9,279 bases of DNA from Sedimentisphaerales bacterium (GCA_030640865.1 DAOWIP010000353.1:1-9279), one strand, 5' to 3'. Positions 1 through 8,701 are shown, counted from the stretch's first letter. Made by a program: numbers and translations. The notes: generated from the sequence alone by a model not told the origin.

Positions 1-2649
1 ACACACCCCACTTTGGGCTTTACAGGTCAACACCGACCGGATCTTTAAATTTGAGATACCGGTTTCTTCAATTTTTTGGACGGCCGCCTCGTCGATGTCG
101 TCGCCGGCTTTGGCAACGATATCATCTGTGTACGGATCATGAATGTCTTCGACCAGCGTGCGGCCCAAAATGCGTTCACCCAGCCGCTGGATGACTTCCC
201 CACCTTCCATTAAGGGTTCCACTTCAACTCCCAAAGTGGTGCCGCAGTCGACTTCGGAGACCACACAATCCTGAGCCACATCGGCAAGACGCCGCGTCAG
301 ATATCCTGAATTGGCCGTTTTCAACGCGGTGTCCGCCAGTCCTTTGCGGGCCCCGTGAGTTGAGATGAAGTATTGAAGCACGGAAAGCCCTTCCCGGAAA
401 TTAGCGCTAATGGGGGTTTCGATAATTTCGCCGGAGGGCTTGGCCATCAGCGCTCGCATACCCGCCAACTGTTGAATCTGATCTACTCGGCCGCGGGCGC
501 CGGACTCAGTCATCAGGAAGACGGGGTTAAGGTAAGGTTTACCGTCACGCTCGTCATTTTTGAGTTCCTTCATCATTTCGTTGGTTACCTGCACGCGGGC
601 ATGCGTCCAGGCGTCGATAACCTGGTTTTTGCGTTCGCCGTCGGTAAGAGCGCCTGCCTTGTAATTTGCTTCGACGTGATCCACTTTCTTCTGCGTTGCG
701 TTGATAATATCCGGTTTCTTGGCCGGAATACGAAGGTCTGTTACCGACATCGACAGACCAGCCAGTGTTGCGTACTTAAAACCCATCTCCTTAATCGTAT
801 CCAGTAGATCGATCGTATTGCTCCGACCGGTATTCTCGTAACAATCGCTGATCACACCACTTAAACCTTTATTTCCAAGCTCGTAGTTGTAAAATGCCAT
901 CTCTTCAGGCAGATTGTCGTTAAAGATACAGCGACCAACTGTGGTTTCAACACGCGCTCCTGGTTCACTAAGTTGTTTTTTTGCGTCCAGTGCACGTTTG
1001 TTTTTATACAGCCGCACCGTAACCGCCGCCTGCATACTGACTTTCCCCTGTTCGTAGGCGAGCATGGCCTCGAACGGACTGGAGAAAATCATACCCTGAC
1101 CTTTTTCATCGGGGCGCATTATGGTAATGTAAAAATTACCGAGGACAATATCCTGCGAAGGGGACATAATCGGCGAGCCGTTAGACGGAGAGAAAATATT
1201 ATTGGAGGCCATCATCAATATATGCGCCTCTGCCTGGGCCTCTACGCTCAAAGGCAGATGAACAGCCATTTGATCGCCGTCGAAGTCGGCATTAAACCCA
1301 CGACAGACCAAAGGATGCAGTTGTATCGCGTTGCCCTCGATGAGCACCGGCTCAAACGCCTGTATTCCCATCCGGTGCAGGGTGGGTGCCCTGTTAAGCA
1401 GTACCGGGTGTTCGTGAATCACTTCTTCGAGAACATCCCAGACACACTCTTCCTTACGCTCGAGCATCTTCTTGGCGCTCTTGATAGTGTCGGTCAGGCC
1501 GCGATCTTTCATCTGTCTGATGATAAACGGCTGAAAGAGTTCGAGTGCGATTTTTTTGGGAATACCACACTGATAGACTTTCAACTCAGGTCCCACCACG
1601 ATCACCGAACGGGCCGAATAATCCACTCGTTTACCGAGCAGGTTTTCACGAAAGCGGCCCTGTTTACCCTTGATCATATCGGTAAGACTTTTGAGCGGAC
1701 GATTACTGGAGCCGAGCACCGGGCGGCGGCACCGGCTATTGTCAAACAGAGCGTCCACCGCCTGTTGGAGCATCCGTTTTTCGTTGCGGATAATTACTTC
1801 GGGAGCGTTCAGATCGACAAGTTTTTTCAGACGATTATTGCGGTTGATGATACGCCGATAGAGATCGTTCAGATCGCTCGTGGCGAAGTTCCCGCTTTCC
1901 AGCAGCACCAGAGGACGAAGGTCCGGTGGAATCACGGGGATAACATCCATAACCATCCATTCGGGATTATTGTCGCTCTGACGCAACGATTCGATAATCT
2001 TGAGCCGTTTACTGATATCCTTGGTCTTTTGCTGGCTTTTGGTTTTGTCCAGATCGGCTCGAAGATTAGCCACCTCCTGGCTCAGATCGATCATCTTCAA
2101 CAGGGAACGGATAGCCTCGGCGCCCATTTCCGCGACGAATGTGTCGCCATAGCTTTCGTAGGCCCGACGGTATTCCTCTTCCGAGAGCAACTGTTTTAAT
2201 TTAAGTGGTGTTTCACCGGGGTCGGTAACAACATAGTCCTGAAAATAAACGATTTTTTCTACGTCGGAGGTCTTCATAGCCATAATATTCGCAACCCGCG
2301 AAGGCATAGCCTTGAAAAACCAGATGTGCACAACAGGCGCAGCCAGATTGATATGCCCCATACGTTTGCGGCGGACTCGGCTGTGCGTCACCTTGACGCC
2401 GCAGCGATCGCAGATAATCCCTTTGAACTTGGTGCCCTTGTATTTTCCACAAGCGCACTCCCAGTCACGCTCCGGACCAAATATGCGCTCGCAGAACAGG
2501 CCGTCTTTTTCCGGCCGATAGGTGCGATAATTGATAGTCTCCGGTTTGCGTACCTCGCCGAACGACCAACTGCGGATGTCGTTGGGACCGGCCAGACCAA
2601 TCTTTACGGAACCATAATCATTGATCCGATCGTAAATTGATTCTACCAT
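1..2649 (-). CDS. rpoC: DNA-directed RNA polymerase subunit beta' (partial, 3' end outside window)
   Basis: This is the first 883 codons of the beta' subunit, which with beta forms the catalytic cleft of RNA polymerase; the frame is open to the left edge. E. coli beta' is about 1,400 residues, so roughly 60% is present. Visible motifs: the N-terminal zinc ribbon with Cys65, Cys67, Cys80 and Cys83; the clamp coiled coil that docks sigma at about residues 255-300 ([18 protein letters not shown]); the catalytic NADFDGDQM at residues 453-461, whose Asp455, Asp457 and Asp459 bind the active-site magnesium; the bridge helix at about 757-792 ([16 protein letters not shown]); and three of the four Cys of the second zinc site (Cys802, Cys876, Cys883, the last being the final codon of the window). 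The trigger loop lies outside. The ATG was chosen because it aligns with the family N-terminus and has an AGGAG 9 nt upstream. The gene follows rpoB after 6 nt and is probably co-translated with it. No frameshift was seen: the key motifs are all in one frame. Confidence 0.98.
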   Translation of the reverse strand, partial: MVESIYDRINDYGSVKIGLAGPNDIRSWSFGEVRKPETINYRTYRPEKDGLFCERIFGPERDWECACGKYKGTKFKGIICDRCGVKVTHSRVRRKRMGHINLAAPVVHIWFFKAMPSRVANIMAMKTSDVEKIVYFQDYVVTDPGETPLKLKQLLSEEEYRRAYESYGDTFVAEMGAEAIRSLLKMIDLSQEVANLRADLDKTKSQQKTKDISKRLKIIESLRQSDNNPEWMVMDVIPVIPPDLRPLVLLESGNFATSDLNDLYRRIINRNNRLKKLVDLNAPEVIIRNEKRMLQQAVDALFDNSRCRRPVLGSSNRPLKSLTDMIKGKQGRFRENLLGKRVDYSARSVIVVGPELKVYQCGIPKKIALELFQPFIIRQMKDRGLTDTIKSAKKMLERKEECVWDVLEEVIHEHPVLLNRAPTLHRMGIQAFEPVLIEGNAIQLHPLVCRGFNADFDGDQMAVHLPLSVEAQAEAHILMMASNNIFSPSNGSPIMSPSQDIVLGNFYITIMRPDEKGQGMIFSSPFEAMLAYEQGKVSMQAAVTVRLYKNKRALDAKKQLSEPGARVETTVGRCIFNDNLPEEMAFYNYELGNKGLSGVISDCYENTGRSNTIDLLDTIKEMGFKYATLAGLSMSVTDLRIPAKKPDIINATQKKVDHVEANYKAGALTDGERKNQVIDAWTHARVQVTNEMMKELKNDERDGKPYLNPVFLMTESGARGRVDQIQQLAGMRALMAKPSGEIIETPISANFREGLSVLQYFISTHGARKGLADTALKTANSGYLTRRLADVAQDCVVSEVDCGTTLGVEVEPLMEGGEVIQRLGERILGRTLVEDIHDPYTDDIVAKAGDDIDEAAVQKIEETGISNLKIRSVLTCKAQSGVC

Positions 2650-2655
2650 TCCGGC

Positions 2656-5600
2656 TCACTCCTGTATTCGCTTCTTTTCCAATTGAATATTCAAACCAAG
2701 ACCGCGAATCTCGTTACATAACACGTCAAAGGATACCGGCGTGCCGGCCTCCAGTGCGTTGTTTCCCTTGACCATTGATTCATATATCTTGGTACGGCCT
2801 TCGACATCGTCGCTCTTAACAGTCAACAGTTCCTGCAGAATATAGGCCGTCCCATAGGCCTCAAGGCCCCAGACCTCCATTTCGCCAAATCGCTGACCGC
2901 CGGTACGGGCTTTGCCTCCAAGTGGCTGCTGTGTGATTAAACTATACGGCCCGGTCGCCCGCGCGTGAATCTTGTCATCAACTAAATGATGCAGTTTCAA
3001 CGAGTACATATAGCCCACGGTAATCTTTTGATCGAACGGCTCACCTGTACGACCGTCATAAACGGTAACCTTCCCCGTAGAGGGCATTTCGACATATAAC
3101 TTACTGGGGTCCGGAACCTGATTATTATCTTCAACGACATTAACTTCCTGTCGCACCTTTTCGTTGGCTTCTTCCACTGCCGCGATGATCTGTTCTTCGC
3201 TGGCGCCGTCGAAGGCCGGACATAGTGCCTGGAAGCCGAGGATTTTTGCCGCCCAGCCAAGGTGGGTTTCCAGAATCTGGCCCACGTTCATTCGGCCGGG
3301 TACACCTAATGGGTTGAGCAGGATTTCCAGCGGCGTACCGTCTTCAAGGTGAGGCATATCCTCAACCGGCAGGATACGGGCGATAACGCCTTTATTGCCG
3401 TGCCGGCCGGCCATTTTATCACCGACCGCTAACTGACGCTTGGTGGCGATATAAACCTTTACCATCTCCAGCACACCTGACGGCAACTCGTCGCCACGTT
3501 TCATCTGTTGGACTTTGCGCTTCTTTTCTTCCAGCAGGTCCTGGATATGTTTCCAGTATGGCTCGATGATTTTCTCGGCCTTTTTGCGTTTGTCATCTTG
3601 TTTGATCCAGCTTATATCGAAGCTGTCGATCTGTTCTTTGATAATTGCGTCGTCGGTACTGGCGCCCATCTTCTGCCGGGTGGCCGGATCGACCGGTACG
3701 ATATCGAGTTTCTCCGTAATGGCCCGCGACATCTGGCGAAAAATATCGGCTACTTTTTTGGAAACTTTGGCTTCGTACTCTTTCATCGTCACAGCATGAG
3801 CCTTCTTCTGCTCATCGCTCATATACATTCGCCGCGAGAACCGCTTGGCGTCGATTACGACACCTTCCTGGCCGCTGGGCACTTCGAGCGAATCGTTTTT
3901 CACATCTTCACCTGCCCGGCCGAATATGGCGTAGAGCAGTTTTTCTTCCGGTGACAATTCGCTTTTGCTCTTGGGCGAAATCTTTCCGGCCAGGATGTCG
4001 CCTGGTTTTATTTTTGTGCCGATGCGGACCACACCCCCCTCATCGAGGTTAGCCAGGGCCTTTTCGGAGACATTGGGAATATCGCGTGTGAACTCTTCAC
4101 GGCCCAATTTCGTTTCGCGGCACTCGATACTATACGCTTCGATATGAATGCTGGTAAAGGTGTCGTTCTTGACCAGTTTTTCACTTATAAGAATTGCGTC
4201 CTCGAAGTTATAACCGTCGAACATCATAAAGCCCACAAGTACATTACGGCCCAGGGCCAGTTCGCCCTTATCAGTGGCTGCGCCGTCGGCGATAATCTCA
4301 TCTTTCTTAACTTCTTGGCCCAATTTGACAATAGGCTTTTGGTTCAGACACGTCCGCTCATTGAGCCCGATGAACTTCCGCAATACATACTCATCGGCTT
4401 CATTAATCACTATCCGCTGGGCATCCACCCAGGTTACGGTTCCGTCCTGGCTGGCCCGGATGACCATACTACTGTTCTGGGCCACGACTTTTTCCATACC
4501 GGTACCGACGATCGGGCTTTCGGTTCTCAGCAGCGGAACTGCCTGACGCTGCATATTGGATCCCATCAGGGCACGGTTGGCATCGTCGTGTTCCAGAAAT
4601 GGAATCAGCGCCGCCGAAACACCAACCGTTTGGTTGGAGGCAATATCCACATATTCCACTTCACTGCTGTCGATTTGGGTCAGATCGCCGCCGACCCGCG
4701 CCAGCACCATTCCTTCTTTGACGGACTTGCCGTCTTTTTCCAGAACATCTACCGGTGCCAGAACCGCTTCGATCTCCTCGTCGGCTCGCAGCTTGGTAGC
4801 CTCGGTCAATTTACCGTTTTCGACTCGGCCGTATGGGGTCACCAGAAATCCATAATTGTCCACGTCGGCGAAAATACTCAGCGACGATATCAGGCCGATA
4901 TTGGTCCCTTCCGGCGTTTCAATGGGACAGATTCGGCCGTAATGGCTGATATGCACATCACGGACTTCAAATCCGGCGCGTTTGCGATTCAGTCCACCGG
5001 GGCCGAGGGCCGAGAGTCGGCGTTCGTGAGTCAACTGGCTCAGAGGGTTGGTCTGATCGACGACCTGGCTCAATTCGCCTCGGCCGAAAAAGAACTCGAT
5101 ACTGCTGTTGATACTTTTGCTGTTGACCAGGTCGGCAATACGGGCCAATTGGTCCATATCCCTGATACTCATACGTTCCTGAACACTGCGTCGGAGTTTC
5201 AGAAAGCCTTTTCGCAATTCGTCTGCTGCCAACTCGTCGATAGTCCGCAGACGGCGATTGCCCAGATGGTCGATGTCATCGACAAAGCCTTCACCGCTGC
5301 GCATCTTCATAACATATTTCAATGAATTAAGGAAATCATCCGGACGAAGCGTCATTTCTTCTTCGCTGATTTCCTGTTTGAACTTACGGTTCAGGCGGAA
5401 CCGGCCGACTCGTCCCAGCCGGTAACGGTTTTCGTCGTAGAATTTCTCCTTGAAGAACTTCCTGGCCTTTTCGATCTGGACTGGATTGCCCGGTCGCAGG
5501 CGGGAGTATATCTTCAATATCGCCTGTTCGTGATCTTCCGCAGGGTCCTCGGCAAGCGAATTCATTATGATAATATCCAGGATTTTTTCGCAGACTTCGA

Positions 5601-6399
5601 CTTTTTTCAGCGATGAATCACGAATTTTCTCCAGATTCTCACCGATTTGACAGCCGGCCTTAACTATTTCTTCGCCGCTTTTCTTGTCGATAATGGCCCC
5701 TACAGCCCACATTTCCGGTCCGAGCTTACCGACAGCAACATTTTTAGTAGGATAAAACTCACGAATAATCGCTTCGGTACTGCTGAATCGTTTGTCCATT
5801 GCCCGCAAAAATGTCGTAGCGCTGAGCTTGCTCGATTGGTCGATGCGTACGACCATAATATCTTTTTTAGTAACGTTGACTTCGATCCAACTGCCGCGTT
5901 CAGGGATAATACGGCAGGCATGGAGCGGGCGATCGCTTTCCTGTGTCTCGACGACAAAATCCACGCCTGGGCTGCGGTGCAACTGATTCACAATTACCCG
6001 CTCAGCCCCGTTGATAATAAACTCACCGCCGCCGATCATGATGGGCATCTCACCGAGATAGATGTTGTCCTCCATAATCTCTTCTTTATCTTTGCGAACC
6101 AGTCGGCAGCGCAGCCGAAATGGCACACCGTAAGTCAAACGTAGTTGACGGCACTCATCGGAGCTGTAACGGGGTTTGCCAAGCTCGTAATTGATATATT
6201 CCAACCGTATGCTCTCGTCGTAGCTGACGATTGGAAAAATCTCGCGCAGCAGGCGTTCCAGCCCTACCGGACTGCGTTTGTCCGGCTGGGCGTCTTTCTG
6301 TACGAAGCGCTCGTAACTCTCGGTCTGAATTCTGTTCAGGGACGGAATTCCAACAGATGAAGAGTACTTGCCAAATTGACGAATCTCAGTATCTGACAT
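2656..6399 (-). CDS. rpoB: DNA-directed RNA polymerase subunit beta
   Basis: This is the full-length beta subunit (1,247 residues; E. coli 1,342, Thermus about 1,119). Domain landmarks in order: the N-terminal protrusion/lobe segment with [20 protein letters not shown] (about 116-134); the rifampicin pocket at residues 439-465, followed by [29 protein letters not shown] (729-740); an insertion of about 100 residues rich in Lys/Glu (about 870-970), similar in place to the second E. coli beta insertion; the active-site [11 protein letters not shown] with Lys995 and Lys1003; [17 protein letters not shown] (1032-1048); and the C-terminal clamp segment [19 protein letters not shown] (1167-1185). 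A TTG five codons upstream (position 6414) is also in frame. I prefer the ATG because GGGAG sits 6 nt before it and because [12 protein letters not shown] fits the family start. The gene lies 172 nt after rplL and 6 nt before rpoC. Key rifampicin-contact residues Asp448, His458 and Ser463 are conserved, with some neighbouring substitutions. Confidence 0.98.
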   Translation of the reverse strand: MSDTEIRQFGKYSSSVGIPSLNRIQTESYERFVQKDAQPDKRSPVGLERLLREIFPIVSYDESIRLEYINYELGKPRYSSDECRQLRLTYGVPFRLRCRLVRKDKEEIMEDNIYLGEMPIMIGGGEFIINGAERVIVNQLHRSPGVDFVVETQESDRPLHACRIIPERGSWIEVNVTKKDIMVVRIDQSSKLSATTFLRAMDKRFSSTEAIIREFYPTKNVAVGKLGPEMWAVGAIIDKKSGEEIVKAGCQIGENLEKIRDSSLKKVEVCEKILDIIIMNSLAEDPAEDHEQAILKIYSRLRPGNPVQIEKARKFFKEKFYDENRYRLGRVGRFRLNRKFKQEISEEEMTLRPDDFLNSLKYVMKMRSGEGFVDDIDHLGNRRLRTIDELAADELRKGFLKLRRSVQERMSIRDMDQLARIADLVNSKSINSSIEFFFGRGELSQVVDQTNPLSQLTHERRLSALGPGGLNRKRAGFEVRDVHISHYGRICPIETPEGTNIGLISSLSIFADVDNYGFLVTPYGRVENGKLTEATKLRADEEIEAVLAPVDVLEKDGKSVKEGMVLARVGGDLTQIDSSEVEYVDIASNQTVGVSAALIPFLEHDDANRALMGSNMQRQAVPLLRTESPIVGTGMEKVVAQNSSMVIRASQDGTVTWVDAQRIVINEADEYVLRKFIGLNERTCLNQKPIVKLGQEVKKDEIIADGAATDKGELALGRNVLVGFMMFDGYNFEDAILISEKLVKNDTFTSIHIEAYSIECRETKLGREEFTRDIPNVSEKALANLDEGGVVRIGTKIKPGDILAGKISPKSKSELSPEEKLLYAIFGRAGEDVKNDSLEVPSGQEGVVIDAKRFSRRMYMSDEQKKAHAVTMKEYEAKVSKKVADIFRQMSRAITEKLDIVPVDPATRQKMGASTDDAIIKEQIDSFDISWIKQDDKRKKAEKIIEPYWKHIQDLLEEKKRKVQQMKRGDELPSGVLEMVKVYIATKRQLAVGDKMAGRHGNKGVIARILPVEDMPHLEDGTPLEILLNPLGVPGRMNVGQILETHLGWAAKILGFQALCPAFDGASEEQIIAAVEEANEKVRQEVNVVEDNNQVPDPSKLYVEMPSTGKVTVYDGRTGEPFDQKITVGYMYSLKLHHLVDDKIHARATGPYSLITQQPLGGKARTGGQRFGEMEVWGLEAYGTAYILQELLTVKSDDVEGRTKIYESMVKGNNALEAGTPVSFDVLCNEIRGLGLNIQLEKKRIQE
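2659..2663 (-). promoter_or_regulatory. Ribosome-binding site of rpoC inside rpoB
   Basis: AGGAG on the minus strand lies within the last two sense codons of rpoB (CAG GAG), just before the TGA. It is 9 nt from the rpoC ATG. Ribosomes ending rpoB would stop directly over this site, so translational coupling of beta and beta' is likely; this is inferred from spacing only. Confidence 0.75.
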
Positions 6400-6571
6400 C
6401 TTCGTCTCCCGCAAAGGATTTTAACGACACACTATAATGGTCGCTTAAATTAAGTATGTTGGGTTTGCCAAATGGCGGGTGGCGCCTTTCTGTATTTCAG
6501 AGAGGTGCTCTTGTACAACCTTCGACGTAGAACCCAGCGAAATCATATTAGCTGACCACCGCTTCTTTTTA
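6400..6571 (-). other. rplL-rpoB spacer
   Basis: This 172-nt spacer holds the rpoB ribosome-binding site and little else that can be supported. It has three short dyads: an 11-bp CTTAAATTAAG (6444-6454), an 8-bp TTGTACAA (6511-6518), and a weak GGCG/CGCC pairing near 6474-6486. In E. coli the equivalent spacer contains an attenuator that lowers rpoBC expression relative to rplL. Here I see no GC-rich stem followed by a T run on the minus strand, so an intrinsic terminator is not supported. Confidence 0.5.
6406..6410 (-). promoter_or_regulatory. Ribosome-binding site deciding the rpoB start
   Basis: GGGAG on the minus strand is 6 nt from the ATG at 6399. It overlaps the codons that would belong to the alternative TTG start at 6414, which has no comparable purine box upstream. 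This supports the shorter 1,247-residue product. Confidence 0.7.
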
Positions 6572-7006
6572 TTAGGCTACTTCGATTGTCGCGCCGACTT
6601 CTTCCAGAACCTTCTGGAGTTTTTCGGCATCTTCTTTGCTTAAGCCTTCCTTGACTGTCTTTGGTGCCGCTTCCACTAACTCCTTGGCTTCTCTCAGTCC
6701 CAGTCCGGTGGCGGCACGTACTTCTTTAATAACCTTGATCTTCTGATCGCCGATAACCTTGAGAATCACATCGAACGAGGTTTTTTCTTCTTCAACGGCT
6801 GCTGCGCCGCCGGCTGCCGGGGCCGCCATAGCCACTGCGCTTGCTGCCGGTTCGATTCCGTGCTCATCCTTGAGATAGTCAGCCAACTCCTTGGCCTGCA
6901 GGAGCGTCAGTTCTACAATACTGTCACCCAGCTTTTTGATCTCATCGCTATAGGTTTTTTCGCTTACTTTTGCTTCTTCTTTTACTTCTGCTACTTCTTC
7001 TGCCAT
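6572..7006 (-). CDS. rplL: 50S ribosomal protein L7/L12
   Basis: L7/L12 is the multi-copy stalk protein of the 50S subunit; dimers sit on L10 and recruit translational GTPases (EF-Tu, EF-G, IF2). The product is 144 residues, longer than the usual 120-130. The first 18 or so residues are a Glu/Lys-rich extension ([18 protein letters not shown]) ahead of the dimerisation domain (about 20-52, [20 protein letters not shown]). A flexible Ala/Gly/Pro hinge follows (about 53-71), then the factor-binding C-terminal domain (about 76-144). That domain carries the conserved [20 protein letters not shown] (89-108) and [14 protein letters not shown] segments. The start ATG has GGAG about 10 nt upstream. 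The gene follows rplJ, as expected for proteins that assemble as one complex. The extension may be a lineage trait; an internal start is unlikely, since the next in-frame Met is at residue 60, inside the hinge. Confidence 0.97.
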   Translation of the reverse strand: MAEEVAEVKEEAKVSEKTYSDEIKKLGDSIVELTLLQAKELADYLKDEHGIEPAASAVAMAAPAAGGAAAVEEEKTSFDVILKVIGDQKIKVIKEVRAATGLGLREAKELVEAAPKTVKEGLSKEDAEKLQKVLEEVGATIEVA

Positions 7007-7052
7007 AGTAAAAATTCTCCAGTCTTGTCAAACCACACTGTTCCGAGAGCCA

Positions 7053-7066
7053 GGATGACGTCATCC
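7053..7066. repeat. 14-bp perfect palindrome
   Basis: GGATGACGTCATCC reads the same on both strands. As RNA it could form a 5-bp stem (GGATG/CATCC) with an ACGT loop; as DNA it could be an operator-type dyad. It lies 46 bp upstream of the rplL ATG and overlaps one copy of the AACGGG direct repeat. No function is known to me. Confidence 0.6.
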
Positions 7067-7150
7067 CGTTTTAACCCCGTTCGAGGGCTGTCGGACCAGT
7101 AAATATCAACTTAATGTAACCATTCACACTTTTATAAAATTCTTTGTTTC

Positions 7151-7213
7151 CTTTTCTCTTCCTTCTCTACTCTTTTCTCTCCACTCTCTTCTCACAACCC
7201 ACCACTCACAACT
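7151..7213 (-). repeat. Degenerate 7-bp tandem repeat after rplJ
   Basis: Nine consecutive heptads can be laid out without a gap on the plus strand. In order they are CTTTTCT, CTTCCTT, CTCTACT, CTTTTCT, CTCCACT, CTCTTCT, CACAACC, CACCACT and CACAACT. All start with C and eight end with T. On the transcribed minus strand the tract is purine-rich and begins 9 nt after the rplJ stop codon with AGTTGTGAGTGGTG. That 14-mer is also found after rplK. Confidence 0.65.
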
Positions 7214-7222
7214 CTTATCCAG

Positions 7223-7744
7223 CTACGCTGCTTCTAATTTTTCGATCAGTGCTTTGACACAACCAGCGATAACACCTGCTGGCGCTCCAATTGCGCTTGC
7301 GACTCGGCTGCCGGGCGAGTTGGCCAATACCACCAGCATCCCCTGCAACTCGGTACGCGTAGGCAATTTCGACAGGTCCCTGGCTTGGTCGGCATCGAGT
7401 ACCCGGCCGTCCAGAAACCCTCCTTTAATACTGAAATTCTCCAGCTTTTTTTCCCATTCGACCAGGTCTTTTGCGACATCCACGACACTGTCGCCACCGT
7501 AGGCGATAGCGCAGGGGCCGCTGAGAATATCACGCAGGTCGCCCATCCCGGCCTCTTCGAAAACTCGACCGGCCAGGGAATTATTGACTACACGAACACG
7601 AATCTGTTTTTCCAGCAGTTCTCCACGCAGGGCATTATTGTCGTTACCGCTGATGCCTCGCAACGAGACTACGATCAAATCGTTCACATCTTCGAATCGT
7701 GTTTTGAGTTCTTTCTGTATTAACTCTTTTATTTTTTGACTCAT
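7223..7744 (-). CDS. rplJ: 50S ribosomal protein L10
   Basis: L10 anchors the L7/L12 dimers to 23S rRNA at the base of the stalk; in many bacteria the L10-L12 complex also binds the rplJ leader and represses its own translation. The product is 173 residues, a normal length. It shows the N-terminal rRNA-binding globular domain (KIKELIQKELKTRFEDVNDLI, then RVRVVNNSLAGRVFEE at 49-64), the family segment KLPTRTELQGMLV (126-138), the GAPAGV loop (153-158) and a C-terminal helix (ALIEKLEAA) that forms the L7/L12 platform. The start was set at position 7744 because GAGG lies 5 nt before it and MSQKIKELIQ fits the family. The frame is open upstream to an ATG at 7843, which would add 33 residues. Those residues are translated tandem hairpin repeats (MQPRWLRYL units) and the upstream ATGs lack ribosome-binding sites, so the extension is rejected. 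Confidence 0.97.
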   Translation of the reverse strand: MSQKIKELIQKELKTRFEDVNDLIVVSLRGISGNDNNALRGELLEKQIRVRVVNNSLAGRVFEEAGMGDLRDILSGPCAIAYGGDSVVDVAKDLVEWEKKLENFSIKGGFLDGRVLDADQARDLSKLPTRTELQGMLVVLANSPGSRVASAIGAPAGVIAGCVKALIEKLEAA

Positions 7745-7749
7745 ATTTG

Positions 7750-7753
7750 CCTC
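7750..7753 (-). promoter_or_regulatory. Ribosome-binding site deciding the rplJ start
   Basis: GAGG on the minus strand lies 5 nt before the ATG at 7744. The three upstream in-frame ATGs (7843, 7816, 7789) are each preceded by TACTTTA or TACTTA without any purine box, so this site fixes the start of L10. Confidence 0.8.
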
Positions 7754-7765
7754 AATAGCTTGAAT

Positions 7766-7869
7766 GTATCGCAGCCGTCTCGGCTGCATTAAGTACCGCA
7801 GCCATCTTGGCTGCATTAAGTACCGCAGCCATCTTGGCTGCATTAAAGTATCGCAGCCATCCCGGCTGC
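7766..7869 (-). repeat. Four tandem 27-28 bp hairpin repeats in the rplJ leader
   Basis: Four copies of a 17-nt inverted repeat lie at 7771-7787, 7798-7814, 7825-7841 and 7853-7869, with periods of 27, 27 and 28 bp. The linkers are near-identical (ATTAA then GTACC or GTATC, plus strand). On the transcribed strand each folds as GCAGCC-N-NGA-N-GGCTGC: a 7-bp stem with an AGA or GGA loop. The loop-closing pair is A-U in two copies, G-C in one and G-U in one, so pairing is kept while sequence changes. The array ends 26 nt before the rplJ ATG. It may be an expanded dispersed repeat, an RNA regulatory element, or both. Confidence 0.85.
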
Positions 7870-7883
7870 TTCTTTGACTATTT

Positions 7884-7905
7884 AGCCCCGGTTTTACTGG
7901 AGGCT
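7884..7905 (-). other. Stem-loop in the rplA-rplJ spacer
   Basis: On the minus strand AGCCTC pairs with GGGGCT (six pairs, one of them U-G) around a 10-nt loop. It lies between the rplA stop and the hairpin array. No T run follows, so it does not look like an intrinsic terminator. It could be part of an L10-type leader, but I cannot show this from the sequence alone. Confidence 0.35.
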
Positions 7906-7908
7906 ATC

Positions 7909-7921
7909 CCGCCGAAGGCGG
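7909..7921 (-). other. Short GC hairpin after rplA
   Basis: CCGCC-TTC-GGCGG on the minus strand forms a five-pair stem with a three-base loop, 18 nt after the rplA stop. It is not followed by a T run, so termination is unlikely. Other possible roles are transcript 3'-end protection or part of the rplJ leader fold. Confidence 0.4.
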
Positions 7922-7939
7922 TTAATTTCCTATCGCGCG

Positions 7940-8620
7940 TTAAGCAATCGCCACCTCAACCGAGGGACTCATTGTTGCGCAGATACTTACCTTTTTGATA
8001 TACGTTCCTTTGGTGGTGGTGGGACGCATTTTCCTGATCTGTTCGATGAAGGCCGTGATATTATCCAATAACTTGCTCGGCTCAAAGTCCAGCTTGCCGA
8101 CCGGCACATGAACGTTACCGCCGCTGTCATGCCGGAACTCGACTTTGCCGGCCGCATAATCCTTGACGGCCTCGGCTACATTCGGAGTAACGGTCCCGCT
8201 TTTGGGTGAAGGCATTTTACCTTGTGGGCCGAGTATCCTGCCCAGTTTACCGACCTGTCCCATCATTTTCGGATGGGCGATAGCGACGTCGAAGCCCAGC
8301 CAGCCGTCCTGCACTTTTTTGACTAACTCATCGCTGCCCACCTCGCTCGCCCCGGCCGCGAGAGCTTTTTCAACATCATCGCCTTCGCAGAAAGCAATTA
8401 CGTGTAATGTCTTACCGATCCCGTGCGGCAGAGAGATGGAGCCGCGAATCGCCTGGTCGGCCTGCCGGGCATCGATACCGAGATGAACCACACATTCGAC
8501 TGTCTGGTTGAACTTGGTGGAAGCCCAGTCTTTGATTTTTTCTATTGCCTCGGGCAAAGGCAGTTTCTCTTTGACCACCTTTTTGACGTCTTTGTTATAC
8601 CGCTTACTTCTGGAATGCAT
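7940..8620 (-). CDS. rplA: 50S ribosomal protein L1
   Basis: L1 forms the mobile L1 stalk of the 50S subunit near the E site and binds 23S rRNA; in E. coli it also represses the rplK-rplA mRNA. The product is 226 residues, close to the family length of about 230. Domain I residues include [20 protein letters not shown] (36-55) and [13 protein letters not shown] (58-70). Domain II (about 70-155) contains [20 protein letters not shown] (124-143), the most diagnostic stretch. The C-terminal half returns to domain I with [19 protein letters not shown] (159-177) and [18 protein letters not shown]. The ATG has GAGG 6 nt upstream. It lies 164 nt after rplK, whereas these genes are nearly adjacent in E. 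coli, and 195 nt before rplJ. Confidence 0.97.
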   Translation of the reverse strand: MHSRSKRYNKDVKKVVKEKLPLPEAIEKIKDWASTKFNQTVECVVHLGIDARQADQAIRGSISLPHGIGKTLHVIAFCEGDDVEKALAAGASEVGSDELVKKVQDGWLGFDVAIAHPKMMGQVGKLGRILGPQGKMPSPKSGTVTPNVAEAVKDYAAGKVEFRHDSGGNVHVPVGKLDFEPSKLLDNITAFIEQIRKMRPTTTKGTYIKKVSICATMSPSVEVAIA

Positions 8621-8701
8621 TACACACCTCGCAATTATTTCGCTCCCACTGTCCCGGCCGTGGTACGCCGACCATTTTTACTGGTTTATTCTAATTATTA
8701 G

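Larger units (their letters stand above)
7007..7222 (-). other. rplJ-rplL spacer
   Basis: This 216-nt spacer holds, in transcription order, a GA-rich degenerate heptad tract, an A/T-rich stretch (about 7100-7145), a direct repeat AACGGG twice 11 bp apart (7065-7070 and 7076-7081), a 14-bp perfect palindrome, and the rplL ribosome-binding site (GGAG, 7017-7020). No open frame or promoter in it could be supported with confidence. Confidence 0.6.

Noticed and set aside
973..2199. 408-codon plus-strand open frame
   Set aside because: It lies antisense to rpoC sequence with intact catalytic and clamp motifs, its translation resembles no family I know, and it has no ribosome-binding site. It is a codon-bias shadow.
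2213..2600. Small minus-strand frames overlapping the start of rpoC
   Set aside because: They are out-of-frame readings of the rpoC zinc-ribbon region; the true frame carries Cys65, Cys67, Cys80 and Cys83.
4144..5325. 393-codon plus-strand open frame
   Set aside because: Antisense to the best-conserved part of rpoB, including the rifampicin pocket; no recognisable domain in its product.
6397..6414. TTG start for rpoB adding five residues
   Set aside because: The ribosome-binding site GGGAG would lie inside the added codons; the ATG at 6399 has better spacing and family agreement.
6430..6475. Possible internal promoter for rpoB (TATAGT on the minus strand at 6431-6436)
   Set aside because: The hexamer 17 bp upstream is ACATAC, a poor -35, and the nearest TTGGCA is 29 bp away. 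A TATAAT on the plus strand at 6434-6439 also lacks a -35.
7004..7036. TTGACA...TACTAT promoter-like pair ahead of rplL
   Set aside because: Spacing is only 15 bp and the -10 box overlaps the rplL start codon, so transcripts would lose the ribosome-binding site.
7766..7869. CRISPR array
   Set aside because: The 27-bp unit repeats directly with no unique spacers between repeats; linkers are near-identical and only about 10 nt.
7884..7921. Intrinsic terminator after rplA
   Set aside because: Neither stem-loop is followed by a run of T on the minus strand, and rplJ-rplL need read-through in the usual operon.
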